DNA of 43,804 nt from Phycisphaerae bacterium (GTDB taxonomy: Bacteria > Planctomycetota > Phycisphaerae > UBA1845): assembly GCA_021604825.1 (NCBI GenBank), contig BQJS01000011.1, forward strand, positions 1-43,804, read 5' to 3'. Below the pieces are notes generated by a model, which was given only the letters and a program-made list of their open reading frames with translations, made no database searches and was not told the origin of the DNA. Below, in pieces: positions 1 to 8,797 of the stretch (its first letter is position 1; each line of letters begins with the position of its first letter). The position numbers were made by a program, and so were the translations under genes.

Positions 1-1011
1 GGCGGATTGAGTCTTGTGAATCCAACCTTCGAGAGCGCTGGAACCGTCAAAGTCAGTGCGGGAACCCTGGCGATCACCGACTGCGATACGCTTGACGACG
101 ATCAGCTGGAAGAAGGTACGTGGATCGTCGAATCAGGCGCAACCCTGAGCCTCGACGGTGGCGCATCGAGTCCGATCTTCGAGAACGATGCCGTGATCAA
201 GCTGATCGGCACCGGTAGTTTCACCAACCTGCCCAATGGATCAACGACCGAACTATTTGCCAACGATGGCACGCTTTGCCTTGAAGACGACAGCAGTGGC
301 ACGGGAGCAATATTCTTTACGAGCGGTGAATATGAAAATAACGGAGAGACAAAAGTATCAGCCAACAGCACCTTGAGCGTCGGCGACTATGACAACGATG
401 GTACGCTGGAGGTGAATGGAACATTAATGCGTGGTCCTGGAGAATTCTTCCAACGCGGAAAGCTCAAAGGAACTGGAACGGTCAACGGCGATCGAATCAT
501 CAACCAGGGCACCACGTCACCGGGCAATTCACCGGGAATGCTCATCATCGATGGCGAGTTCGTCAATGACACGACCGGCATTCTCGACATCGAACTCGGC
601 GGTCTGACGGCGGGAATCGACCACGACGTGTTAGCCGTCACCAATCAGCTGACCTTGGACGGCACCTTGATGCTGACGAGCACTGACGAATTCCAACCGC
701 AGATCGGCCAATCATATGACGTCATCACTGCGAGCAGCATCACCGGAACATTCAGCCAAGTCGTAGGGGCTGGGCAATACACGGTCTTGGTCGGTGCAAA
801 CACGATAACGGTCACCGTCGACTGCCCACCGGGTGACGCCGACTGCGATGGCGACGTCGACTTGGATGACTATCAGGCATTCGCTGCTTGCTTAAACGGT
901 CCGTTGGGAGTCGCCTCAACATCCTGCCTAGAGAGATTCGATCTCGATGCAGACGGCGACATCGACGCTCGGGATTTCCAAGTGATGCAGCAATTCCTTG
1001 GAGCACCATGA
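1..1011 (+). CDS. Exported beta-repeat protein with C-terminal dockerin-like module (5' partial)
   Basis: The reading frame is open to the left edge (GGC GGA precede the first possible TTG), so the N-terminus and any signal peptide lie outside the window. The visible 336 residues begin with degenerate repeats rich in G, T, N and D ('VSAGTL', 'NDGTL', 'VNGTL'), typical of beta-helical adhesin or autotransporter-passenger-like surface proteins. A segment like the end of PEP-CTERM/autotransporter repeat regions follows ('TSPGNSPGMLIIDGEF', 'YDVITASSITGTF'). The last 62 residues (from nt 823) hold two EF-hand-like calcium loops, DADCDGDVDLDD and DLDADGDIDARD, separated by 'FAACLNGP...C'. This matches the dockerin-like ends of other exported proteins in the window. 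The role is probably an extracellular structural or adhesive protein; the ligand is unknown. The family type is secure, the function is not. Confidence 0.8.
   Translation, partial: GGLSLVNPTFESAGTVKVSAGTLAITDCDTLDDDQLEEGTWIVESGATLSLDGGASSPIFENDAVIKLIGTGSFTNLPNGSTTELFANDGTLCLEDDSSGTGAIFFTSGEYENNGETKVSANSTLSVGDYDNDGTLEVNGTLMRGPGEFFQRGKLKGTGTVNGDRIINQGTTSPGNSPGMLIIDGEFVNDTTGILDIELGGLTAGIDHDVLAVTNQLTLDGTLMLTSTDEFQPQIGQSYDVITASSITGTFSQVVGAGQYTVLVGANTITVTVDCPPGDADCDGDVDLDDYQAFAACLNGPLGVASTSCLERFDLDADGDIDARDFQVMQQFLGAP
823..1008 (+). other. Dockerin-like two-loop module (copy 1, C-terminal)
   Basis: Two calcium-loop motifs of the D-x-D-x-D-G-D-V-D-x2-D type flank a linker with the pattern F-x2-C-x2-G-P-x(8)-C. 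The same architecture recurs at 1870-2052, at the 3' ends of the genes ending at 28046, 30515 and 41744, and in truncated form at 10705-10839. In cellulosome bacteria such loops bind cohesins. No cohesin domain is visible in this window. Confidence 0.75.
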
Positions 1012-1791
1012 CGGACCGAATATCCTTGAGACATAAAAACGTGAAACAAGAAAAAATGAAAGGTGAAGGAAAGCGTGAGACATTTTGTGTTTCGGTTCTC
1101 CCGGGCCTTCAAAGGACTTTCAACCGCCTAGGAATCCGTCACCCCTAAACTTTCATTTGTGAGAAATTGGAAATCGCTTGCACCCTAAGTTTCCCAATTC
1201 AGCCGCGCCTCCCAAGCATTTTGAATTCCTAGACTGATGACAATAAAAGGGATTGGCGGTTGTTTTCGATACAGTTCACCGCCCATCGGCACCTGCTCAG
1301 TTTCAGCCGTGCATCAGAAAATGCCGAGCCATTGACACCGTTTGAACGCGCAACGGCGGTGAACCATTACCGTTCGCACAACGGTCGCGTCTGCGCAACC
1401 CCTTGTCCATGAGGGTTTTACATGCAATCCAATGAAGGCAATTGGTCCACGGTCGGCCATTGCCATTTGCTAGTCAACCGAAATTGCCACTGGTAATCGC
1501 ACAAGTCATCCCAATACGATAGGCTTCTCAGGAGGAGCAACAGGGAAGCGATCACCCATTTCATACGGCAAACAATTCATTTGTTTTGTCAGATTGTCGA
1601 TGGAAGCGGCTATCTCATGGCGGAGTCACTCTTACGTGCGATCCTGCAAGACCGCAACCATTGCGTTGATCGGTCCGCGCGCCTCCATAGCGTCTAATCA
1701 AAGAAACATAAGAAGAGGGTGCAAGAACCCTCGCCACCCCCACCTCATGCGCTTCTTGAGGTACCGGGCACCATTCAAGGAGGTATGTGTT
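1012..1791. other. Intergenic region, no supported gene
   Basis: These 780 bases separate two genes read in the same direction. Short open frames here (for example 888-1148 plus) lack a ribosome binding site and resemble nothing I recognise. A strong GGAGGAG motif at about 1531 is not followed by a start codon at a usable distance. No convincing terminator hairpin with a T tract follows 1011. The region probably holds the promoter and a long leader for the RHS gene, but I could not place the promoter. Confidence 0.5.
1777..1784 (+). promoter_or_regulatory. Consensus Shine-Dalgarno fixing the RHS gene start
   Basis: AAGGAGGT lies seven bases before ATG 1792. This selects a start 66 codons downstream of the longest open frame, whose extra N-terminus is basic and not signal-like. 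Confidence 0.85.
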
Positions 1792-4700
1792 ATGCGTCAG
1801 TGGGTCTCAAGTGTCATCTTTCCGACTGTGGTTGCGGTGTTTGTGGTCAGCGTTCATGCCGACCCCACGTGCACAAACTTTGGAGACCGAAACGACGATT
1901 GCCGAATCGACCTTGTGGACCACGCGGCGTTCTTTGAGTGCATCAGCGGACCGGGCGCTTCGGCAGATCCGAATTGCGTCTGCTTTGATAGTGACGCCGA
2001 CAATGACGTCGACATTGACGACTTTCGCGCTTTCCAACAAGCGTTCACCGGTGATCAACTTCTCATCGCTTGCGACATGACTCCAGACGCTTTTGAGCCA
2101 GCCATCCTAAACACGCCACCGGTGCGATTGGCATTGGATCCATTGGAATCGCGCGATGTTCTCAAAACCTATTTCGAGACGGGCGACATCCCCACAGGCG
2201 TGTACGACTTCTCCGGTGAATTCTACATGACCGTGGTGGATTTGCGTATCGCGAGTCGCGGGTTCGACTTCATTTGGTCGCGCAAGTATCGATCCAAGAA
2301 TGGCCCATCAACCGGCATCGGTGAAAATTGGGATTTTGGATACAACATTTTCCTTGAGCAAGCCGGTAACGACTTGATCATGCACGACGGAAATTCGCGG
2401 GCTGATTACTTTACGCGCGTCTCGGGACCGGGGGGTGATTCATGGTGTGCCAAGGATTTCTTCCGAGACATTACCCAAGAACCAAACGGCACGTTCGTTT
2501 GCACTTTTCCGCACAGCGGCGAATGGCGATTCCTTGACCTCGACGGATCACCTGAAGCCGGAAAACTCAGTGAAATCGCCGACCCCAACGGCAACACGAT
2601 GACGTTCGCGTACGATCCGGGCGGCAGACTCACCACAATTGGCGACACACACGGTCGCCCCATCACGATCGCCTATAACCAGGACGATCAGGTTTCGTCA
2701 GTTACGGATTTCTCGGGTCGGGTTGTCACATATGACTATTACGACGCGCAGGACACACTTGGCGGTGCGGGTGATCTCAAATCCGTCACGACGCCGACGG
2801 TGACAGGCACGCCGCACGGGAACGATTTCCCGAACGGAAAGACAACCGTTTATACCTATTCGACAGGGCTGGCTCCTGACGCACTGAACCACAATCTCTT
2901 GACGATCACAGATCCGAAAGGTCAGACGTACCTCACGAACACCTATGCGGCAACAATCAACCCGCTTGATCTGGAATTCGATCGAATCACGCGACAGGTT
3001 TATGGCGATCCAACTGACATTACCGACTACGTCTATGAAACAGAATCCCCAACCAGTACAAACGGGCTAGCCGTGACACGATCGGTCGTCAATGATCGCA
3101 ACGGGCACGTCGAAGAACGCCTCTACGATAAATTCAATCGTTGCGTGAGCATCCGGGAATTCACCGGGAGTTCAAATCCGAGCAGTCCGACGTCATCTTC
3201 GGTGAATCGGCCCACAAACAAACTTCGATCGACAGATCCGGATTTCTTCGAGACACGTTTTGAGTACAACGGCGACTCATTGCTCGCGCGCATTGTAGAC
3301 GCGGAAGGTAGCATTGCTGAATACACCTACGAGGGCGACACATCCTTCTTGAGCAGTCCACGGGATAAAGCCAACCTCACCGAGTCCAAGCTCGTCGCCG
3401 GTCCACGCGGTGGAAACCAGTCGCAACTCGTGACAACGTTCGAGTACGACGCGAATTCAAACGGTGCGACGAACCGAATGACTCGAATGGTAGACAGTCG
3501 AGGGAACGCGACGCAATTTGACTACGACGCGGCGGGAAATCGCACACTCACCATTCATCGAAATCCGTCGATCACCGAGGAATTCGAATACAACGCATTC
3601 GGTCAACTGACCGCCCACACCCATCCGGACAATGGCAGCGGGCATCGACGCCGCGACGAAATGACTTACTACAACGCTGGCCCGCAAACGGGATACGTCA
3701 AAGACTTGATCGTTGACGCACCCGGTTTTGCGTTGACCACGACTTATGAACATGACGCGGTTGGTAACGTGGTTCGCACGATCGATCCGCGCGGCAACGA
3801 TACGCTGCAGATCGTAAACGAACTCGACCAAGTCGTACGCACGCTTTCGCGTCCGGTCGATCCGGGCAACTCGATTCGGTACGAGGTCGATACTTTCTAC
3901 GACGCGAATGACAATATCGTGCAGGTGGATGTGCAAGGTCGTGACGAAACCCACACGCTCTTTCCGAACTCCGCGATCACCACACTTTATGAATACGACA
4001 TTCTCGACATGTGTACCCGTGCGACCAAGGAAGTCGACCCAGTCAACAATGTGGTCGTGGAGTATGAATACGATGCGGAACGCAATCGCGTACTCCTGCG
4101 CAGCGGTGAAGCGACCAACGGGAACCAACCGACCAATACCGTCGGCACGGTTTACGACGAGCGAGATCTAGTATTCCAAGAGATCATGGCCCCGGGAGAT
4201 CCCCAGCAATCCACAACGCAACTCGATTACGATGGCAATGGGAATGTCGTTCGAACAACGCAAGGCCTGGAAGGCAACCCACGCGTCACCACGCAGGGTT
4301 ACGACGGTTACGATCGACACATGCCGACCACCGATCCGATGGGCAATCGCAAGACTTGCCAATACGACGAAAACGGAAATCGGTTGCTACATCGAGACTT
4401 CGGAGAACTCTTGGACGTGCTTGGCGATGCCGGCAACGTTCGGTTGACTGAGAAATCATTTGAATACGACGTCCTGGACCGTCGCACCCGGGTCGACGCG
4501 GATCACTTTGACGCCGCAACACAGAACGCAATCGGTGATGGTCTCTCATCGACCATATTCGTGTACAGCGACAACTCGCAAATCATCAGTGTCACCGATG
4601 ATAACAGCCACACCACCACCATCGAATACGATACAGCCAACCGTCAATCCGTCGTCACCGATGCGAAAAACAACACGACGGCATACACATACGATGCGAA

Positions 4701-7434
4701 CTCAAATGTGGTGACCGTGACCGAGACAGAGAAATCCGATCTTGGATTGCCCGATGAAGTGTTCGTGACGACGTTCGTCTACGATCGCCTTGATCGACAG
4801 GTTTCAACCACCGACAGTTCGGGCAACACGATGTCATATGGTTATGACTCGCGGGACAATCGGTTGCTGACGGTGGATGCCCGATCAACAGAAATCCGAT
4901 GTGAATACGATGGGCTCGATCGCCTGCTTACAAAGACGACGGATCTGGATGGTGACGGTGCAGACGGCGATGGTCCCGACATCGTTCTGACGCAGGTTTG
5001 GGACGACACCTCGCGTCTGGTGCAGCAAGTCGACGCCAACGGCAACGCAACGGTGACGGGCTATGATCCTCTGAATCGTCTTGCCACCAAGAGCCACGCT
5101 GACGGTACGAGCGAGTCGTATACTTATGACGCGCACCACAATGTCATTAACCGAGTAGACGCCAACGGTTCGATGTTCATTGGCAAGTTCGATCTGTCAA
5201 ACCGTACCACGAGCAATACGATTCTGCCGGGCCCCGGCGTCTCGGCTGCCACTACTTTTGAGGCGTTCACGTATGATGGTTTGAGTCGGGCGACGAATTC
5301 GCAAGACGATGGAGTGATCAATACATTCACCTGGTCGTCACTCTCAGACATGACCGAAGAAACAACCGACGGGCAGGCCACATCGTCGACGTATGACGGT
5401 GTAGGAAACCGCCTGACTTTAACATACCCATCGGGGCGCACGTTGGACTACAACTATGATGCGCTTGATCGCATCGCCACGATCGAAGATAACCAAGCGA
5501 CCATCACGAGCTATCTCTATGTTGGACCTGAACGAGTCACTTTTCAGCAGTATGGCAACGGTGCCCGTACGACCTTCGCCTATGACGGCATTCAAGGTGT
5601 GCCCAACCCTCAGCTTGATTTCGGTTCAAAATGCATCGTTGGCATTACGCACTCGTCTGGTCCGAACGTGATCGACTCACGCACGTTTAAATGGGACCAG
5701 ATGTACAACAAGACCGAACGGCGTGACACGCGCTTGCAAGGCCCGCAACTGCGACACGCATATCAATACGATGCTGCTTACCGCATGGGCAGCGCCTTGG
5801 AGGAAGATCGCCTGGGTATCCCCATTCGCAATACGATTTACAATCTAGACGGTGTTGGAAACAGACTATCGCTGGGCGGTTTTGGCGGAGTCGCCGGTCC
5901 GTATTTCTTGGACCCAGCGTCGCCGCCGTCTGACTTTCAGGTCAACCAATACACGCAGACACCGGGTGATGATCGACAATATGACGAGAATGGTAATCTT
6001 GCCGTCGTCGTGACACCCGTTGGTACGAACGGCTATGAGTATGACGCCTACGATCGATTGGTTCTGCATGTCGACACGCTTACGGGTGACACAGCCGAAT
6101 ACGCTTACGATGCGCTCGGACGACGAGTGCGCCGCACAGTCACCCCAAACGGTGGCCCTCCTGAGGAAACGCGGTATTTCTACGACGGTATGAATGTCAT
6201 CGAAGACCAGAATTCCAACGGAGCAACCTTGGCGTCGTATGTGCGCGGAGCGCGCGGCAGCGATATTGTTTGTGTCGAAACCGGCGGAGAGGTTGCTTAC
6301 CACCACAGCGACGATGTTGGCAACGTCATGGCACTGACCGATTCAAATGGCGTTGCGGTCGAGCGTTACGACTACGACGACTTCGGAGTACCCAGCATTT
6401 TCGACGGTGCGGGAGCGCCGATCGCGACCTCATCTATCGGCAACTTGTACATGTTTGGCGGCAATCTGTACGACCCTGAAACCGGTTGGTACATTCACGG
6501 AAACCGCCACATGGATCCGCAAAACGGACGCTATGTGACGCGTCACCACGCTGGCATGTGGAACCGCTTGAGTAGCTTCGGAAACGCATATACCTTCGCC
6601 GATGGGAACCCATGGTCTACGACTCGCGGGCACGGTGAAACCAGTGGACGGGCCACCGGCCATCGCGGCAAGAGGCTTGCGCCAAGCACTGGTTCCGGCG
6701 GAGGAAGCGGGGGCGGGCATGGTTCAGGAGGAACCCGCGGTCATGGGAACAAAGCAAAATTCAAGGCCGGTGCAGACTTAAGTAAGAAAGTCAATATTGC
6801 CGCCGGTGGTGGTGATGGTGGGCATAATGGCCACGTGACAGTCCTCAAGGCTCGCGGTGGCGGTGGCCACAACGGTCACGTCACGGTGCTAAAAGCCCAC
6901 GGTGGTGGCGGGCACAACGGTCACGTGACAGTTCTTAAGGCTCGCGGTGGAGATGGCCACAACGGTCACGTCACGGTGTTAAAGGCCCGCGGCGGCGGTG
7001 GACATAATGGTCATGTCACCGTACTCAAGGCACGCGACGATGGTGGACATAACGGTCATGTGACGGTCTTAAAGGCTCACGGCGGAGGCAACCACCCAAA
7101 TATAATACATTTCATTGGCGCACAAGCTGCTGGAGGTGGTTCTAGCGGCGGCAGTCCGGCTGCAATCCCTATTGAGCGAGACAGGAATGGCGGGAAGTCG
7201 ACCGGCAAGCGAGGGCCTGCGAGTGGCGGTGGATCTCATGGCGGAGCGGGACACATGGCTGCCCTCAGCGCACACGGCAGCGGCGCGGCTGGTCATTCAA
7301 GCTTGCCAAGCGTCAGAGCTGGCGGCGGCGGATTCTGTCCACCATGCGGCATGTGGAAAGCTGTGTGTACGAATGGACGAAGAACCGGTGAAATCAACAT
7401 ACTCCCGGCATGCAACAACATATCGTCGCGGTAG
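1792..7434 (+). CDS. Exported RHS/YD-repeat protein with N-terminal dockerin-like module and His/Gly-repeat tip
   Basis: The product is 1880 aa. A signal peptide (1-23, ending VSVHA) is followed by a dockerin-like two-loop module (about 27-87). A DUF6531-like segment then precedes a long array of YD repeats (patterns such as 'YDANGN', 'TYDALGRR', 'YEYDAYDRL'). The RHS core ends at about 1530-1610 with 'YFYDGMNV', 'HHSDDVGNV', 'YDYDDFGV' and 'GNLYDPETGWYIHGNRHMDP', followed by a degenerate 'ADGNPW' end. The core normally forms a hollow beta-shell whose C-terminal tip varies and is often toxic. Here the tip is low-complexity Gly/Ser/His sequence with six tandem repeats and a Cys-containing end ('FCPPCGMWKAVC'). 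No toxin domain, no VgrG/PAAR and no downstream immunity gene are visible. It more likely acts as a surface or matrix protein than a polymorphic toxin. That role is inferred; family membership is certain. Confidence 0.92.
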   Translation: MRQWVSSVIFPTVVAVFVVSVHADPTCTNFGDRNDDCRIDLVDHAAFFECISGPGASADPNCVCFDSDADNDVDIDDFRAFQQAFTGDQLLIACDMTPDAFEPAILNTPPVRLALDPLESRDVLKTYFETGDIPTGVYDFSGEFYMTVVDLRIASRGFDFIWSRKYRSKNGPSTGIGENWDFGYNIFLEQAGNDLIMHDGNSRADYFTRVSGPGGDSWCAKDFFRDITQEPNGTFVCTFPHSGEWRFLDLDGSPEAGKLSEIADPNGNTMTFAYDPGGRLTTIGDTHGRPITIAYNQDDQVSSVTDFSGRVVTYDYYDAQDTLGGAGDLKSVTTPTVTGTPHGNDFPNGKTTVYTYSTGLAPDALNHNLLTITDPKGQTYLTNTYAATINPLDLEFDRITRQVYGDPTDITDYVYETESPTSTNGLAVTRSVVNDRNGHVEERLYDKFNRCVSIREFTGSSNPSSPTSSSVNRPTNKLRSTDPDFFETRFEYNGDSLLARIVDAEGSIAEYTYEGDTSFLSSPRDKANLTESKLVAGPRGGNQSQLVTTFEYDANSNGATNRMTRMVDSRGNATQFDYDAAGNRTLTIHRNPSITEEFEYNAFGQLTAHTHPDNGSGHRRRDEMTYYNAGPQTGYVKDLIVDAPGFALTTTYEHDAVGNVVRTIDPRGNDTLQIVNELDQVVRTLSRPVDPGNSIRYEVDTFYDANDNIVQVDVQGRDETHTLFPNSAITTLYEYDILDMCTRATKEVDPVNNVVVEYEYDAERNRVLLRSGEATNGNQPTNTVGTVYDERDLVFQEIMAPGDPQQSTTQLDYDGNGNVVRTTQGLEGNPRVTTQGYDGYDRHMPTTDPMGNRKTCQYDENGNRLLHRDFGELLDVLGDAGNVRLTEKSFEYDVLDRRTRVDADHFDAATQNAIGDGLSSTIFVYSDNSQIISVTDDNSHTTTIEYDTANRQSVVTDAKNNTTAYTYDANSNVVTVTETEKSDLGLPDEVFVTTFVYDRLDRQVSTTDSSGNTMSYGYDSRDNRLLTVDARSTEIRCEYDGLDRLLTKTTDLDGDGADGDGPDIVLTQVWDDTSRLVQQVDANGNATVTGYDPLNRLATKSHADGTSESYTYDAHHNVINRVDANGSMFIGKFDLSNRTTSNTILPGPGVSAATTFEAFTYDGLSRATNSQDDGVINTFTWSSLSDMTEETTDGQATSSTYDGVGNRLTLTYPSGRTLDYNYDALDRIATIEDNQATITSYLYVGPERVTFQQYGNGARTTFAYDGIQGVPNPQLDFGSKCIVGITHSSGPNVIDSRTFKWDQMYNKTERRDTRLQGPQLRHAYQYDAAYRMGSALEEDRLGIPIRNTIYNLDGVGNRLSLGGFGGVAGPYFLDPASPPSDFQVNQYTQTPGDDRQYDENGNLAVVVTPVGTNGYEYDAYDRLVLHVDTLTGDTAEYAYDALGRRVRRTVTPNGGPPEETRYFYDGMNVIEDQNSNGATLASYVRGARGSDIVCVETGGEVAYHHSDDVGNVMALTDSNGVAVERYDYDDFGVPSIFDGAGAPIATSSIGNLYMFGGNLYDPETGWYIHGNRHMDPQNGRYVTRHHAGMWNRLSSFGNAYTFADGNPWSTTRGHGETSGRATGHRGKRLAPSTGSGGGSGGGHGSGGTRGHGNKAKFKAGADLSKKVNIAAGGGDGGHNGHVTVLKARGGGGHNGHVTVLKAHGGGGHNGHVTVLKARGGDGHNGHVTVLKARGGGGHNGHVTVLKARDDGGHNGHVTVLKAHGGGNHPNIIHFIGAQAAGGGSSGGSPAAIPIERDRNGGKSTGKRGPASGGGSHGGAGHMAALSAHGSGAAGHSSLPSVRAGGGGFCPPCGMWKAVCTNGRRTGEINILPACNNISSR
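1870..2052 (+). other. Dockerin-like two-loop module (copy 2, N-terminal)
   Basis: Located directly after the RHS signal peptide. The first loop is degenerate (GDRNDDCRIDLVD). It is followed by 'FFECISGP', a further Cys pair, and a second loop DSDADNDVDIDD ending 'FQQAFTG'. It is the same module as the C-terminal ones, but moved to the mature N-terminus. Confidence 0.75.
6823..7092 (+). repeat. Six tandem 45-bp repeats encoding HNGHVTVLKA-(R/H)-GGGG
   Basis: Six in-frame units of exactly 15 codons start at 6823, 6868, 6913, 6958, 7003 and 7048. The ten-residue core HNGHVTVLKA is invariant in all six. The five-residue spacer varies (RGGGG, HGGGG, RGGDG, RGGGG, RDDGG, HGGGN). The DNA varies at synonymous positions (VTVLK is written gtgacagtcctcaag, gtcacggtgctaaaa, gtcaccgtactcaag and so on), so the peptide is more conserved than the DNA. 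Units 1 and 3 resemble each other, as do 2 and 4, which suggests an earlier 90-bp duplication. Confidence 0.95.
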
Positions 7435-7942
7435 TGGAACTTGACAGAGTCCTTGCTAATCCAGCCAACGGGAGGATAGTGCTTGCGCAGTTTTCCAATG
7501 CCCCTGCATTTGATCAGCCTCCGCGAGTTACGGCACTTGTTTTGTCAGTGAAGAATCGCCATTGGTCCGTTAAGAATGCGCTAATAAATAAGTGGCGGCA
7601 TCAGCATTTGAATCAGTTGCGGACCATGTCGTGAAGAGGTGAACGTATCTGATGGTGTCGCGCACTGCGGCGCTTTTCATTCAAAAAAGCCGGTATCTGG
7701 ATCCAAACCCTGATATTTGAGCGTCGTTTCTCATGGCGAATCCTTGAACGACCGACACTCATTCCTCGTCATTCAAATGACCGTCCACGCTATATAGGAC
7801 CCTCGGCCCAGTGCGAACGGGCGCGGTAACGTTTACCGCTAAAGATCGTCTTTTTCGCAATGTTTGACGTGTTATACTAAGCGCTCGCGGATAGGACTGG
7901 TCCGCTTTTACATTCGTCGAACCGTCGTGAGGAGCGATTGGT
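7435..7942. other. Intergenic region between the RHS gene and the response regulator
   Basis: I find no credible gene in these 508 bases. The 74-codon frame at 7410-7634 has no ribosome binding site and overlaps the RHS end. An imperfect hairpin (GGC..CTTTT / AAAAAAGCC, about 7668-7692) could slow transcription but lacks a T tract. The right end carries the promoter-like elements listed at 7823-7878. Confidence 0.5.
7823..7878 (+). promoter_or_regulatory. Palindromic operator candidate and -10-like element upstream of the response regulator
   Basis: GCGGTAACGTTTACCGC (7823-7839) is a perfect inverted repeat with 7-bp arms and a 3-bp centre. Thirty-three bases later TATACT (7873-7878) resembles a sigma-70 -10 box, 65 bases before the ATG. 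No good -35 box sits 17 bases upstream, as would fit a promoter that needs an activator bound at the palindrome. This is inferred from layout only. Confidence 0.35.
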
Positions 7943-8677
7943 ATGCCCGTGGTTGACAACATGCAAACTGCAGAAACGCTTAACGATCGAGCGTCCATCC
8001 TGGTCGTCGAAGACGAAGTCGATCTCGCACGAATGCTCCAGTTCAACCTAGAGCGCGACGGGTACGGTTGCACGGTCGCAAACTCCGGCGACAAAGCGCT
8101 ACAGCACATCAAAGAAAACCCGCCCAACCTTGTCCTGCTAGACCGTATGCTTCCTGGGCTGACCGGTGACGACGTCATCATGGCTCTGCGGCGCGAACCC
8201 AAGACCGCACACATCCCCGTCATCATGCTGACGGCCAAAGCCGAGGAGGACGACCAACTCGTCGGGTTTGCTTTCGGCGCGGATGACTATGTCACCAAAC
8301 CGTTTTCTATGAAGGTGTTACTCGCGCGGGTGGCGGCAGTCGTTCGTCGTCCGAAGAAACCGTCCGAAGAAGACACGGTAATAAAGGCAGGCCCAGTCGT
8401 TTTGAATGTCACCCGTTATGAAGTCGCCATCAGAGGCCAAAGTATCTCACCCACCGCCACAGAATTTCGCATTCTTGCCGCACTGCTGCGGGGCAAGGGT
8501 CGGGTGTTCAGTCGCAGCCAACTCTTGAATCAGGCATTCGGCGAGAACGTCATCGTCACCGATCGCACGATCGATGTGCATGTGACCGCCCTTCGCAAGA
8601 AACTGGGTAATGCCGCCAATTGGTTGCAAACGGTGCGCGGTGTCGGTTACACATTCCGCGAACCGTCATCGGACTAG
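7943..8677 (+). CDS. PhoB/OmpR-family response regulator
   Basis: The 244-aa product has a receiver domain (about 17-135) and an OmpR/PhoB-type winged-helix DNA-binding domain (about 143-240). The acidic pocket is E23/D24. The phosphoacceptor is D67 in 'LVLLDRMLPG', the switch Thr is T97 in 'IMLTAKAE', and the conserved Lys is K119 in 'DDYVTKPF'. The effector domain carries the typical 'TATEFRIL', 'FSRSQLL', 'VTDRTIDVHVTALRKKLG' and 'VRGVGYTF' stretches. GAGGAG at 7929 precedes ATG 7943. The protein should be phosphorylated by the kinase encoded 120 bases downstream and act as a cytoplasmic transcription factor. The sequence is closest to PhoB/PhoP types, but no pst or phoU genes are present here, so a phosphate role is unproven. 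Confidence 0.93.
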   Translation: MPVVDNMQTAETLNDRASILVVEDEVDLARMLQFNLERDGYGCTVANSGDKALQHIKENPPNLVLLDRMLPGLTGDDVIMALRREPKTAHIPVIMLTAKAEEDDQLVGFAFGADDYVTKPFSMKVLLARVAAVVRRPKKPSEEDTVIKAGPVVLNVTRYEVAIRGQSISPTATEFRILAALLRGKGRVFSRSQLLNQAFGENVIVTDRTIDVHVTALRKKLGNAANWLQTVRGVGYTFREPSSD

Positions 8678-8797
8678 CATCCGCTCGAGCCGACTTCAGT
8701 CGTTGATGCAATTGAAGGTGAATCAGTTAGTATTCGCCAAACAATCGTACCGGCCCATATGGGCACTGGACTGCACGGTTCCGCCTTGACGACCATC

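Noticed and set aside
1594..1791. N-terminal extension of the RHS gene to the first in-frame ATG
   Set aside because: The 66 extra residues are basic and not signal-like, and a perfect Shine-Dalgarno precedes ATG 1792, which opens a good signal peptide.
3457..4128. 223-codon minus-strand frame inside the RHS gene
   Set aside because: It is antisense to a highly repetitive coding region. Long antisense frames are expected there, and its peptide shows no recognisable pattern.
6823..7092. Possible CRISPR or noncoding tandem repeat
   Set aside because: The repeats have no spacers, a 45-base period in frame, and an amino-acid sequence better conserved than the DNA. They are protein repeats.
7410..7634. 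Possible immunity gene after the RHS protein
   Set aside because: The 74-codon frame overlaps the RHS end, has no ribosome binding site and reads as unstructured sequence.
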